The notes: generated by a model not told the origin, from the sequence alone. A DNA stretch of 6,444 nt from an uncultured Bacillota bacterium (GCA_947088415.1 CAMUGK010000054.1:1-6444); one strand, 5' to 3'; positions 1 to 4,319 are shown, counted from the first letter of the stretch. Translations and numbers: made by a program.

Positions 1-703
1 GATTTTCGAGTATTTTATTTTCTAACCTTGATACTTGAACTTGCGAAATCCCAAGTTGTGACGCTATTTCACTTTGTGTTTTATCAAAATAATAACGAAG
101 AATAATTATTTTTCTATCTCGCTCATCTAAACGTTTTACAACGTCTTTTAGGGCGAGATTTTCTAACATCGCTTCACCTTCATTAACTTCGCCTTCAACG
201 CGGTCAATTATGGCAAGATTTTCACTATCATCATCAATTGGACTATATAATGACACTGGCATTCTTGCAGAATCCATTGCTAAGATTATCTCTTGCTGGT
301 CAACATTAAAATGTTTTGCAATAGTCTCGATTGATGGTTTTTCTTGATTTTTGGCTGACCATTCATTGACAAATTTATTAATTTGAAGATTTAAAGTTTT
401 AAGTGCCCTTGAAACCTTGATTGCCCCATCATCACGCATAAAACGTTTTATTTCGCCAATTACCATTGGCACACAATAGGTTGAAAACTTGACGTTAAAT
501 TCACTATTAAAGTTATTAATAGCTTTTAAAAAGCCAATACAGCCAAGTTGATAAAGGTCATCATATTCAATCCCCTTATCTTTAAATCTTTTTATTATAC
601 TTTTTATGAGTGGCGAATTTTCTTCAATAAGTTTGGTCTTTGCATTTTGGTCACCTTGTTGTGCCAATTTAACAAGATGCAAAGTTTCTTCGCTCGTCCC
701 CAT
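1..703 (-). CDS. sigF: RNA polymerase sigma-F factor, forespore-specific (3' end outside window)
   Basis: This is the first compartment-specific sigma factor of sporulation; it directs core RNA polymerase to early forespore genes and is held inactive by SpoIIAB. The window shows 234 residues from the ATG at 703, and the frame runs open off the left edge. Bacillus subtilis SigF has 255 residues, so roughly the last 20 or fewer are missing. Region 2 is clear at residues 47-93, with DDLYQLGCIGFLKA, FSTYCVPM and the signature GEIKRFMRDDG. Region 3 follows at about 95-170. Region 4 is at about 185-234, with the helix-turn-helix TQSEIASQLGISQVQVSRLE, almost identical to B. subtilis SigF. The start codon shares one base with the spoIIAB stop (TGATG) and has only a weak GGTGG upstream, so translation is probably coupled to spoIIAB. 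SigG is the nearest alternative, but the upstream spoIIAA and spoIIAB genes settle it as SigF. Confidence 0.96.
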   Translation of the reverse strand, partial: MGTSEETLHLVKLAQQGDQNAKTKLIEENSPLIKSIIKRFKDKGIEYDDLYQLGCIGFLKAINNFNSEFNVKFSTYCVPMVIGEIKRFMRDDGAIKVSRALKTLNLQINKFVNEWSAKNQEKPSIETIAKHFNVDQQEIILAMDSARMPVSLYSPIDDDSENLAIIDRVEGEVNEGEAMLENLALKDVVKRLDERDRKIIILRYYFDKTQSEIASQLGISQVQVSRLENKILEN

Positions 704-1146
704 CAGCCACCAACCACTTGCTTTTCTTGTTCAATCCTTTTGTATAATGTGACTGTTGTGCCTTTATCTAAATTTTTACATACTTCTATTTTGTCCATAA
801 AACTTTCCATAACAGTAAAGCCCATTCCACTGCGTTCATCGCCTTCCTTAGTCGTGTAAAAAGGCTCTCTTGCTTTATTAATATCTTTAATTCCAATTCC
901 TTGGTCTTTAACTTGAATAATAACGTCGCTATCTTCAATCTCACAACTTAAAGTTATTTCTCCATTCTTTTTATTTGGATAGGCATGAACTATACAATTT
1001 GTAACCGCTTCAGAAACCGCAGTTTTAATGTCAGTAAGTTGCGATAGGCTTGGATTTAATTGCAAGCAAAAGGAAGCAACACAATATCTTGCAAAACTTT
1101 CATTAACTGATAAAGCTTTAAATTTAACTTCCATATAATTTTTCAT
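703..1146 (-). CDS. spoIIAB: Anti-sigma-F factor and serine kinase SpoIIAB
   Basis: SpoIIAB binds SigF and blocks it, and it phosphorylates SpoIIAA on a serine; exchange of partners is the switch that activates SigF in the forespore. The product has 147 residues (146 in B. subtilis). The frame is open 12 codons further upstream, but the ATG at 1146 is chosen because it has an AAAGGAGAA ribosome site just before it and its product MKNYMEVKF aligns with the family N-terminus. Seen in the protein: Arg20 in NESFAR, the residue known to contact SigF and SpoIIAA; the GHKL ATPase N box SEAVTN (Glu46, Asn50); the G1 box DQGIGI (Asp81); and the G2 box ERSGMGF at 104-110. All catalytic positions look intact. 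It starts 10 bases after the spoIIAA stop and overlaps sigF by one base. Confidence 0.96.
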   Translation of the reverse strand: MKNYMEVKFKALSVNESFARYCVASFCLQLNPSLSQLTDIKTAVSEAVTNCIVHAYPNKKNGEITLSCEIEDSDVIIQVKDQGIGIKDINKAREPFYTTKEGDERSGMGFTVMESFMDKIEVCKNLDKGTTVTLYKRIEQEKQVVGG

Positions 1147-1156
1147 AAATTCTCCT

Positions 1157-1465
1157 TTAAACAATTTTAGGCATGATTTCATAAAGCCCAGTCATCTTAA
1201 AAATCTTTTCTGCATGTGATGAAGGATTGCATATATAAATAGGAATGCGTTTATCTTTCATTTTTTTATATCTTCCAATTAAAACACCTATGCCTGTCGA
1301 ATCCATAAATTCAAGTTCGCTTAAGTCGATAATAATTTGATTGAAATTTCCACCACTAAAAGCCTCATCAAGTTGGATTTTTGTATGCGTTGCACTATGC
1401 TCATCCAGTTCCCCACATAATAAAACATAAAGCGTTTCTTTATACACTTTGCTTTTGATTTTCAT
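1157..1465 (-). CDS. spoIIAA: Anti-anti-sigma factor SpoIIAA (STAS domain)
   Basis: Unphosphorylated SpoIIAA attacks the SpoIIAB-SigF complex and frees SigF. SpoIIAB inactivates it by phosphorylation and the membrane phosphatase SpoIIE reactivates it. The product is 102 residues, one STAS domain, slightly shorter at the C-terminus than B. subtilis SpoIIAA. Key motifs are CGELDEHSA (17-25) and FMDSTGIGVLIGRYK (53-67). Ser56 in DSTG is the expected phosphorylation site. The frame extends 19 codons upstream, but the ATG at 1465 follows a strong AAGGAGGAGGG site at the right distance and gives the family N-terminus, so the longer version is rejected. It is the first gene of the operon. In Bacillus this operon uses a sigma-H promoter; I found no convincing match upstream here. 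Confidence 0.95.
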   Translation of the reverse strand: MKIKSKVYKETLYVLLCGELDEHSATHTKIQLDEAFSGGNFNQIIIDLSELEFMDSTGIGVLIGRYKKMKDKRIPIYICNPSSHAEKIFKMTGLYEIMPKIV

Positions 1466-1543
1466 ACCCTCCTCCTTTTCATTTTCAATGATAACACTTC
1501 TTGTTTTGCAAAAATTAAACACTCTTGCCGAAAAATGAATAAA

Positions 1544-1577
1544 AAAAAAGAATAAGTGCGTTTACTTATTCTTTTTT
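1544..1577. terminator. AT-rich hairpin, two-way terminator between the small gene and spoIIAA
   Basis: A perfect 14-bp stem (1544-1557 with 1564-1577) and a 6-base loop, with A-runs on one side and T-runs on the other. On the minus strand it ends in a run of T, so it can stop transcripts entering the sigF operon from the right. It lies about 80 bases upstream of spoIIAA, so the operon promoter should be to its left. Confidence 0.6.
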
Positions 1578-1582
1578 ATGTT

Positions 1583-1621
1583 TTTACTTTTCTTTGAAAG
1601 AAAAGTAAACAAAAGAAAACT
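1583..1621 (-). repeat. Palindromic repeat, copy A
   Basis: The core is a near-perfect palindrome, TTTACTTTTCTTT-G-AAAGAAAAGTAAA (13-bp arms, 1583-1595 and 1597-1609). On the minus strand it is preceded by AGTTTTCTTTTG, which also precedes copy B at 2011-2047 on the plus strand. The two 37-nt units agree at all but a few bases and one gap. In both, a strong hairpin terminator lies just upstream in the unit's own direction. It looks like a dispersed intergenic palindrome; whether it occurs elsewhere in the genome cannot be seen here. Confidence 0.6.
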
Positions 1622-1630
1622 AAATACTAA

Positions 1631-1667
1631 AAATAACCGCTTGAAAATTTTTTTCAAGCGGTTATTT
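1631..1667 (-). terminator. Strong intrinsic terminator of the small hypothetical gene
   Basis: A perfect 17-bp stem around AACCGCTTGAAAA with a 3-base loop, starting 10 bases past the stop of the gene at 1677-1901. On the minus strand it closes with TTATTTTTAG. The arms (1631-1647 and 1651-1667) include a GC-rich CCGC/GCGG block. It supports the small gene as a real, separately terminated transcript. Confidence 0.8.
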
Positions 1668-1676
1668 AGATTATAT

Positions 1677-1901
1677 TTATTCCTGTTCTTTTTCTGTAAA
1701 TTTGCCTGTTTTTAAATCCAAACTACCAAACTCGGTTTCAATTATCAATGGTTCGGTTTTCTTAACTATAGGTTCTTTAATTTCAGCAATTTGTTTATCA
1801 TGTTTTCTGGCTACCTTATTGACAGCCTTATTTATCATTTTTTTATCTACTTCAATTTCATTTTCTGCTTCAAATACTGATTTAAAAATTAAAAAGCTCA
1901 T
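1677..1901 (-). CDS. Small hypothetical protein, 74 residues
   Basis: I do not recognise this protein. It looks real because it has its own punctuation: an AGGGGGA ribosome site four bases before the ATG at 1901, a sigma-A-like promoter just upstream (1920-1948), and a 17-bp-stem terminator right after the stop. The product is short, highly charged and Lys/Glu-rich. Residues 1-12 are mildly hydrophobic (MSFLIFKSVF), the middle (about 14-50) could be helical, and the end carries LIIETEFGSLDLKTGKFTE, which reads like a beta-hairpin. There is no signal peptide, membrane helix, cysteine or known catalytic motif. An open frame on the opposite strand (1702-1947) is its shadow and has no ribosome site. 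Confidence 0.65.
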   Translation of the reverse strand: MSFLIFKSVFEAENEIEVDKKMINKAVNKVARKHDKQIAEIKEPIVKKTEPLIIETEFGSLDLKTGKFTEKEQE

Positions 1902-1919
1902 ATCTCCCCCTACTTATGT

Positions 1920-1948
1920 AGAATATCATAAAAGTATCATTTTGTAAA
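1920..1948 (-). promoter_or_regulatory. Sigma-A-like promoter for the small gene
   Basis: On the minus strand, TTTACA (1943-1948) is 17 bases before TATTCT (1920-1925). That matches five and four of six consensus bases with ideal spacing. The predicted transcript start is about 12 bases ahead of the ribosome site of the gene at 1677-1901. Confidence 0.55.
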
Positions 1949-1960
1949 GAATAAAAAGAG

Positions 1961-2009
1961 ATATAAAAAACCTTTCGTCGTTTAAACAAACAAGAAAGGT
2001 TTTTTATAT
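1961..2009. terminator. Long hairpin terminator downstream of the DUF378 gene
   Basis: A perfect 16-bp stem (1961-1976 with 1994-2009) built on AAAAAACCTTTC/GAAAGGTTTTTT, with a 17-base loop that contains the palindrome GTTTAAAC. A-runs and T-runs on opposite sides would let it work in both directions. It separates the DUF378 gene from the next small gene. Confidence 0.65.
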
Positions 2010-2010
2010 T

Positions 2011-2047
2011 AGTTTTCTTTTGCTACTTTTCTTTAAAAGAAAAGTAG
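2011..2047 (+). repeat. Palindromic repeat, copy B
   Basis: The core is CTACTTTTCTTT-A-AAAGAAAAGTAG, perfect 12-bp arms (2023-2034 and 2036-2047), preceded by AGTTTTCTTTTG. It is the inverted counterpart of copy A (1583-1621). It lies seven bases beyond the stop of the DUF378 gene and could also act as a terminator-like hairpin for it. Confidence 0.6.
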
Positions 2048-2054
2048 ATTAAAC

Positions 2055-2276
2055 TTAAACTCTAGCGACTGGCATTAAAAGAATTCCGCCATTTAAGCAA
2101 GAAGCAATGATAAGCCAAATTGCAGCGATAAATACAAGTGTGTAAATAATTCTTGCAATAATTGACATTCTAAAACAGCACCATAAAACTAGGTTAAAAC
2201 CAAATAAGCCCATAAGCCCCCAGTTTAATGCACCGATTAAAACTAAAATCAAAGCAATATAGTTTACAACTATCAT
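2055..2276 (-). CDS. DUF378 family small membrane protein
   Basis: A 73-residue protein of unknown function that should sit in the cytoplasmic membrane as a two-helix hairpin. Helix 1 spans about residues 3-33 and carries the family signature GALNWGLMGLFGFNLV. A short loop with CCFRM follows, and helix 2 spans about 39-62 (SIIARIIYTLVFIAAIW). Related short proteins, for example YuzA of Bacillus, are widespread in Firmicutes; no biochemical role is established that I know of. The ATG at 2276 has an excellent AGGAGGTG site seven bases upstream. That site lies in a hairpin and just downstream of a sporulation-type promoter candidate, so expression may be tightly controlled. The gene begins 51 bases after the stop of the FakA-like gene, without a clear terminator between them, so read-through from that gene is also possible. 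Confidence 0.88.
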   Translation of the reverse strand: MIVVNYIALILVLIGALNWGLMGLFGFNLVLWCCFRMSIIARIIYTLVFIAAIWLIIASCLNGGILLMPVARV

Positions 2277-2278
2277 AA

Positions 2279-2310
2279 AAATGCACCTCCTAGGAATAGA
2301 ATGTGCATTT
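2279..2310 (-). promoter_or_regulatory. Hairpin holding the ribosome binding site of the DUF378 gene
   Basis: An exact 8-bp inverted repeat, AAATGCAC (minus strand, from 2310) and GTGCATTT (2286-2279), encloses a 16-base loop. The AGGAG of the Shine-Dalgarno site lies at the end of the loop and its GTG is inside the stem, three bases before the start codon. In a long transcript arriving from upstream the site would be partly hidden. Confidence 0.5.
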
Positions 2311-2326
2311 CCCTAATTTTTATTCA
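2297..2326 (-). promoter_or_regulatory. Sigma-G-like promoter candidate before the DUF378 gene
   Basis: On the minus strand, TGAATA (2321-2326), 17 bases, then CATTCTA (2297-2303). The B. subtilis sigma-G pattern is GYATR about 17-18 bases before CATNNTA, so both elements fit. Weak point: transcription would start near 2290, right at the ribosome site, leaving almost no leader. Confidence 0.42.
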
Positions 2327-2327
2327 A

Positions 2328-2594
2328 TTAACCTTGCTTACCTTGTGATTGACGAATCATATCTTCAACAACAATATCATGAATCTCTCCAAGTGATGCA
2401 CAATACTCTAAAACCTCCCAAGGTTTGTTGGTGTGAAAGTGAATTTTAATAAGTTCATCATCACCAACAGCAATCAAACAATCGCCTTCAAAGTGCGAGA
2501 AAAAATAATCTTTAATTTTATCTTCATTAAGATTTTTCCCTTCAATCAAAAGTTGAGTATCATATCTAAATTCAATAACTTCTTCGTCGTCCAT
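2328..2594 (-). CDS. Stand-alone FakA-like middle domain protein (kinase-to-DAK-kinase type)
   Basis: An 88-residue protein that aligns with the middle domain of FakA/YloV, the fatty acid kinase subunit related to dihydroxyacetone kinases. The pattern is a start such as FRYDTQLLIEG (residues 9-19), then GDCLIAVGDDELIKIHFHTN (37-56) and a closing LGEIHDIVVEDMIRQ (69-83). In full-length FakA the equivalent segment follows the ATP-binding domain and carries the conserved I-K-x-H-x-H-T-x motif seen here at residues 49-56. No ATP-binding domain is present in or near this gene, so it cannot be a kinase by itself; a binding or regulatory role is inferred. The ATG at 2594 has a GAGAGG ribosome site. 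The reading frame is closed and has its own promoter candidate, so it is not an obvious fragment of a broken gene. Confidence 0.75.
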   Translation of the reverse strand: MDDEEVIEFRYDTQLLIEGKNLNEDKIKDYFFSHFEGDCLIAVGDDELIKIHFHTNKPWEVLEYCASLGEIHDIVVEDMIRQSQGKQG

Positions 2595-2616
2595 AATAAC
2601 CTCTCTTTATATTGAT

Positions 2617-2646
2617 ATAATAACATAAAATATCTTATAACACCAA
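2617..2646 (-). promoter_or_regulatory. Promoter candidate for the FakA-like gene (extended -10)
   Basis: On the minus strand, TGTTATTAT (TGn plus a five-of-six -10, with TATTAT at 2617-2622) has a weak TTGGTG (2641-2646) 18 bases upstream. It lies between the tRNA terminator and the gene start, where a promoter is needed. Confidence 0.4.
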
Positions 2647-2653
2647 ATAAAAA

Positions 2654-2688
2654 AACAAAAAATCTTGAGTAACATAAGATTTTTTGTT
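2654..2688 (-). terminator. Intrinsic terminator of the tRNA array
   Basis: A perfect 13-bp stem (2654-2666 with 2676-2688, AACAAAAAATCTT/AAGATTTTTTGTT) and a 9-base loop. On the minus strand it is followed directly by TTTTTATTT. It is about 75 bases past the CCA end of tRNA-Tyr, the last gene of the array. Confidence 0.75.
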
Positions 2689-2762
2689 AAAAATGTTCGT
2701 CAAAAAGTTCGTCATTTTCTCAAAGTTGTTATATTTATATAACTTCTATATTGATTTTATAT

Positions 2763-2847
2763 TGGTGGGCAGGGCTGGATTCGAACCAGCGAAGACGTAG
2801 TCGACGGATTTACAGTCCGTTGCATTTGGCCGCTCTGCAACCTACCC
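2763..2847 (-). tRNA. tRNA-Tyr(GTA)
   Basis: A complete 85-nt class II tRNA with encoded CCA. Acceptor stem GGGTAGG/CCTGCCC, anticodon stem-loop ACGGACTGTAAATCCGT with GTA, the long variable arm expected for bacterial tRNA-Tyr, and T-arm GCTGGTTCGAATCCAGC. It is the last gene of the array and is separated from tRNA-Thr by an unusually long spacer. Confidence 0.96.
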
Positions 2848-2876
2848 ATAAGATTTATCGTTGTTTAAACGATAAA

Positions 2877-2919
2877 CTATAAAATAAAAACCCTTACTAA
2901 TTACCATATTTAATAAGGG
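2877..2919 (-). terminator. Terminator-like hairpin inside the tRNA array
   Basis: On the minus strand, CCCTTA pairs with TAAGGG (2914-2919 with 2891-2896), extended by imperfect pairs, and is followed by TTTTTATTTTATAG. If it terminates, it would lower tRNA-Tyr relative to upstream tRNAs. No good promoter lies between it and tRNA-Tyr, so complete termination is unlikely. Confidence 0.4.
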
Positions 2920-2993
2920 ATTAGCCAAACGACTAATGGGATTAAACAATCGTTTGACTTAAATTCTCTTTTTCAAGAGAAAGGAGGTATGTC

Positions 2994-3024
2994 AATCAAC
3001 ATTTAGAGGGAATAAATGTTGATT
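2994..3024 (-). other. Perfect 12-bp hairpin abutting the 3' end of tRNA-Thr
   Basis: AATCAACATTTA (2994-3005) and TAAATGTTGATT (3013-3024) flank the 7-base loop GAGGGAA. The stem begins at the base next to the encoded CCA, so in the precursor it could stack on the acceptor stem. There is no T-run after it, so it is not a standard terminator; a role in 3' processing or stability is an inference. Confidence 0.5.
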
Positions 3025-3099
3025 TGGAGCTGGTGAAAGGAATCGAACCTTCAACCTGCTGATTACAAGTCAGCTGCTCTACCATTGAGCCACACCAGC
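3025..3099 (-). tRNA. tRNA-Thr(TGT)
   Basis: A complete 75-nt tRNA with encoded CCA. Acceptor GCTGGTG/CACCAGC with discriminator T, anticodon arm CTGACTTGTAATCAG with TGT, T-arm GAAGGTTCGATTCCTTT. It is only one base downstream of the CCA of tRNA-Phe, so the two are surely processed from one precursor. Confidence 0.95.
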
Positions 3100-3100
3100 A

Positions 3101-3176
3101 TGGTGCCCTAAGGTGGAATCGAACCACCGACACAAGGATTTTCAGTCCTTTGCTCTACCGACTGAGCTATCAGGGC
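3101..3176 (-). tRNA. tRNA-Phe(GAA)
   Basis: A complete 76-nt tRNA with encoded CCA. Acceptor GCCCTGA/TTAGGGC, anticodon arm AAGGACTGAAAATCCTT with GAA, T-arm GGTGGTTCGATTCCACC. It is preceded on its strand by the structured 200-base spacer. Confidence 0.96.
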
Positions 3177-3376
3177 ATAGAACGGAAATCTTGCTTTTAC
3201 GCTCTCGGAATTTATTTCATAAATTCCTACAATCTGGACGCAAGTTTCCGCTCTTTGCGACCAGACGAATCGCACTTCGCCCGCGATTTATCGCAGCTTT
3301 ACTGCGAAGTTTGCACCAAGAAGTAATTAGGGACTATTTCATGAAAAAACAAACTTAAAGCAAATTTTTTCATAAG
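3177..3376 (-). other. Structured, more GC-rich 200-base spacer between tRNA-Asp and tRNA-Phe
   Basis: No gene is supported. The stretch is visibly richer in G and C than its surroundings and packed with inverted repeats: CGGAAATCTTGC (3183) with GCAAGTTTCCG (3240); GGAATTTA/TAAATTCC (3207-3227); TCTGG-A-CGCAA with TTGCG-A-CCAGA (3233-3265); ACTTCGC with GCGAAGT (3274-3310); CGCAG/CTGCG (3292-3306). Some of these compete with each other, so alternative folds are possible. A TGAAAAAA/TTTTTTCA hairpin follows tRNA-Asp. It may be an inserted palindromic element or a small RNA; neither can be decided from this window. Confidence 0.5.
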
Positions 3377-3453
3377 TGGCGACGCGAATGGGGCTCGAAC
3401 CCACGACCTCCAGCGTGACAGGCTGGCGTTCTAACCAACTGAACTACCGCGCC
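3377..3453 (-). tRNA. tRNA-Asp(GTC)
   Basis: A complete 77-nt tRNA with encoded CCA. Acceptor GGCGCGG/TCGCGTC (two G-U pairs) with discriminator G, anticodon arm CCAGCCTGTCACGCTGG with GTC, T-arm GTGGGTTCGAGCCCCAT. It is 20 bases after the CAT tRNA. Confidence 0.95.
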
Positions 3454-3473
3454 ACATATATTATAAAGAGTTA

Positions 3474-3550
3474 TGGTGGGCCCTCAGGGACTCGAACCCC
3501 GGACCGACCGGTTATGAGCCGGTTGCTCTAACCAACTGCGCTAAAGGCCC
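3474..3550 (-). tRNA. tRNA with CAT anticodon (Ile2 or elongator Met)
   Basis: A complete 77-nt tRNA with encoded CCA. Acceptor GGGCCTT/AGGGCCC, anticodon arm ACCGGCTCATAACCGGT, T-arm CGGGGTTCGAGTCCCTG. It is not the initiator: G1 pairs with C72 and the anticodon stem lacks the GGG/CCC block. C4-G69 and C5-G68 in the acceptor resemble known tRNA-Ile2 genes, whose CAT is changed to lysidine-AU by TilS, so Ile2 is as likely as elongator Met. Confidence 0.9.
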
Positions 3551-3577
3551 ATAAATAACCCTTCTCGCAAACTTGCA

Positions 3578-3653
3578 TGGTCGGGGTGGAGGGTCTCGAA
3601 CCCCCGACCTCATGGTCCCAAACCACGCGCTCTACCAACTGAGCCACACCCCG
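3578..3653 (-). tRNA. tRNA-Pro(TGG)
   Basis: A complete 76-nt tRNA with encoded CCA and the first gene of the array. Acceptor CGGGGTG/CACCCCG, anticodon arm CGTGGTTTGGGACCATG with TGG, T-arm GGGGGTTCGAGACCCTC. It begins about 14 bases after the predicted transcript start. Inverted repeats flank it: GCAAACTTG/CAAGTTTGC and AAATAACC/GGTTATTT. Confidence 0.95.
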
Positions 3654-3673
3654 TAACACAAGTTTGCTAGGTT

Positions 3674-3702
3674 ATTTTATAATAAATTAGACAATATGTC
3701 AA
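3674..3702 (-). promoter_or_regulatory. Strong sigma-A promoter of the tRNA array
   Basis: On the minus strand, a perfect TTGACA (3697-3702), exactly 17 bases, then TAAAAT (3674-3679, five of six). The transcript should start near 3667, about 14 bases before tRNA-Pro. It is the only consensus promoter in the array region, so all six tRNAs probably depend on it. Confidence 0.8.
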
Positions 3703-3717
3703 GGATTTTTACATATT

Positions 3718-3771
3718 TTTTCATAAAATTTTTATTTTTTTATAATCTTTTGAAAATTTTTATGTTATAAT
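3718..3771 (+). promoter_or_regulatory. Promoter candidates for the P-loop kinase-like gene
   Basis: Two overlapping options exist on the plus strand. TTTTCA (3718-3723), 17 bases, then a perfect TATAAT (3741-3746) would give a leader of about 36 bases. Further on, TGTTATAAT (3763-3771) is a perfect extended -10 without a -35 and would give a very short leader. Both face away from the tRNA promoter. Confidence 0.5.
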
Positions 3772-3788
3772 CATTTTTGGAGAAGAAA

Positions 3789-4319
3789 ATGATAATTTTA
3801 ATTACTGGTGCTTCACATACAGGCAAAACCAATCTTGCACAAAAACTATTACATAAAAAGCAATTTCCCTATCTTTCAATAGACCATTTAAAAATGGGGT
3901 TGATAAGAAGTGGACAAACCACCCTTTCGCCATGCGATGAAGACGACAAGTTAACACAATATTTATGGCCAATAGTTCGTGAAATCATAAAAACTGCCAT
4001 TGAAAATAAGCAAAACCTTATTATTGAAGGCTGTTATATTCCTTTCGACTGGAAAAAAGACTTTTGTAAAAGATATTTAAACGAAATTAGATACATATGT
4101 TTAATTTTATCACAAAATTATATCAATACAAATTTTGATAATATCAAAAACTTTGCAAATATTATTGAAAACAGAATTGCCAGTGATTGCACAAAAGAAA
4201 TGTTATTGAAAGACAACTACTATTATCTCGACAACTGCATTAAAAATAAATGTAACTATTATTTAATTGAAAATAATTATAATTCTCAAATAAATCACAT
4301 ATTACGTTCTATTATTTGA
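3789..4319 (+). CDS. P-loop kinase-like ATP-binding protein
   Basis: A 176-residue single-domain cytoplasmic protein with an intact Walker A motif, GASHTGKT (residues 7-14), right after the first beta-strand MIILIT. The segment YLSIDHLKMGLIRSG (28-42) and a second strand LIIEGCYIPF (77-86) follow. This order is typical of small AAA_33/zeta-like or adenylate-kinase-like phosphotransferases, and similar proteins in Firmicutes are annotated as ATP-binding or 2-phosphoglycerate-kinase-like. The substrate is unknown. The frame opens at a TTG at 3777, but the ATG at 3789 is preferred: GGAG lies six bases before it, and starting there puts the P-loop at the usual distance. No antitoxin-like partner gene is next to it, which argues against a zeta toxin. 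Its last 25 bases overlap the end of the convergent beta-helix gene. A+T content is high, like the rest of the window. Confidence 0.8.
   Translation: MIILITGASHTGKTNLAQKLLHKKQFPYLSIDHLKMGLIRSGQTTLSPCDEDDKLTQYLWPIVREIIKTAIENKQNLIIEGCYIPFDWKKDFCKRYLNEIRYICLILSQNYINTNFDNIKNFANIIENRIASDCTKEMLLKDNYYYLDNCIKNKCNYYLIENNYNSQINHILRSII

Larger units (their letters stand above)
2848..3024 (-). other. Hairpin-rich 177-base spacer between tRNA-Thr and tRNA-Tyr
   Basis: No gene is seen here. On the minus strand it contains, in order: a perfect 12-bp hairpin directly after the tRNA-Thr CCA (2994-3024); a TTCTCTT-GAAA-AAGAGAA hairpin with a GNRA-type loop; a 7-bp pair CAAACGA/TCGTTTG; a terminator-like hairpin (2877-2919); and a 9-bp hairpin TTTATCGTT/AACGATAAA (2854-2876) just before tRNA-Tyr. 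Such structures could act in processing or attenuation of the precursor. Confidence 0.5.

Noticed and set aside
548..859. Plus-strand open frame across sigF and spoIIAB
   Set aside because: It is antisense to two clearly conserved genes and has no ribosome site.
1147..1182. Longer N-terminus for SpoIIAB
   Set aside because: It overlaps the end of spoIIAA, has no ribosome site and adds residues absent from the family.
1466..1530. Sigma-H promoter or Spo0A box before spoIIAA
   Set aside because: On the minus strand TTCGGCA differs by one base from the 0A box TTCGACA, but no pair of sigma-H elements with correct spacing was found, so it was not listed.
2695..2714. Direct repeat GTTCGTCA twice, 12 bases apart
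   Set aside because: Too short and only two copies; no CRISPR or operator pattern around it.
2980..3006. AAAGGAGGT followed by ATG and five codons on the plus strand
   Set aside because: The Shine-Dalgarno site touches the ATG with no spacing, the frame ends after five codons and it is antisense to the tRNA precursor. It is part of the spacer hairpins.
3113..3358. Plus-strand open frame of 81 codons across tRNA-Phe
   Set aside because: Its start lies in the antisense of tRNA-Phe and reads ESNHRHKDFQSFALPTELSGHR, a well-known false product of tRNA genes. It has no ribosome site.
3777..3788. Upstream TTG start for the P-loop gene
   Set aside because: It would include the ribosome site itself in the coding region; the ATG at 3789 has the site at normal distance.
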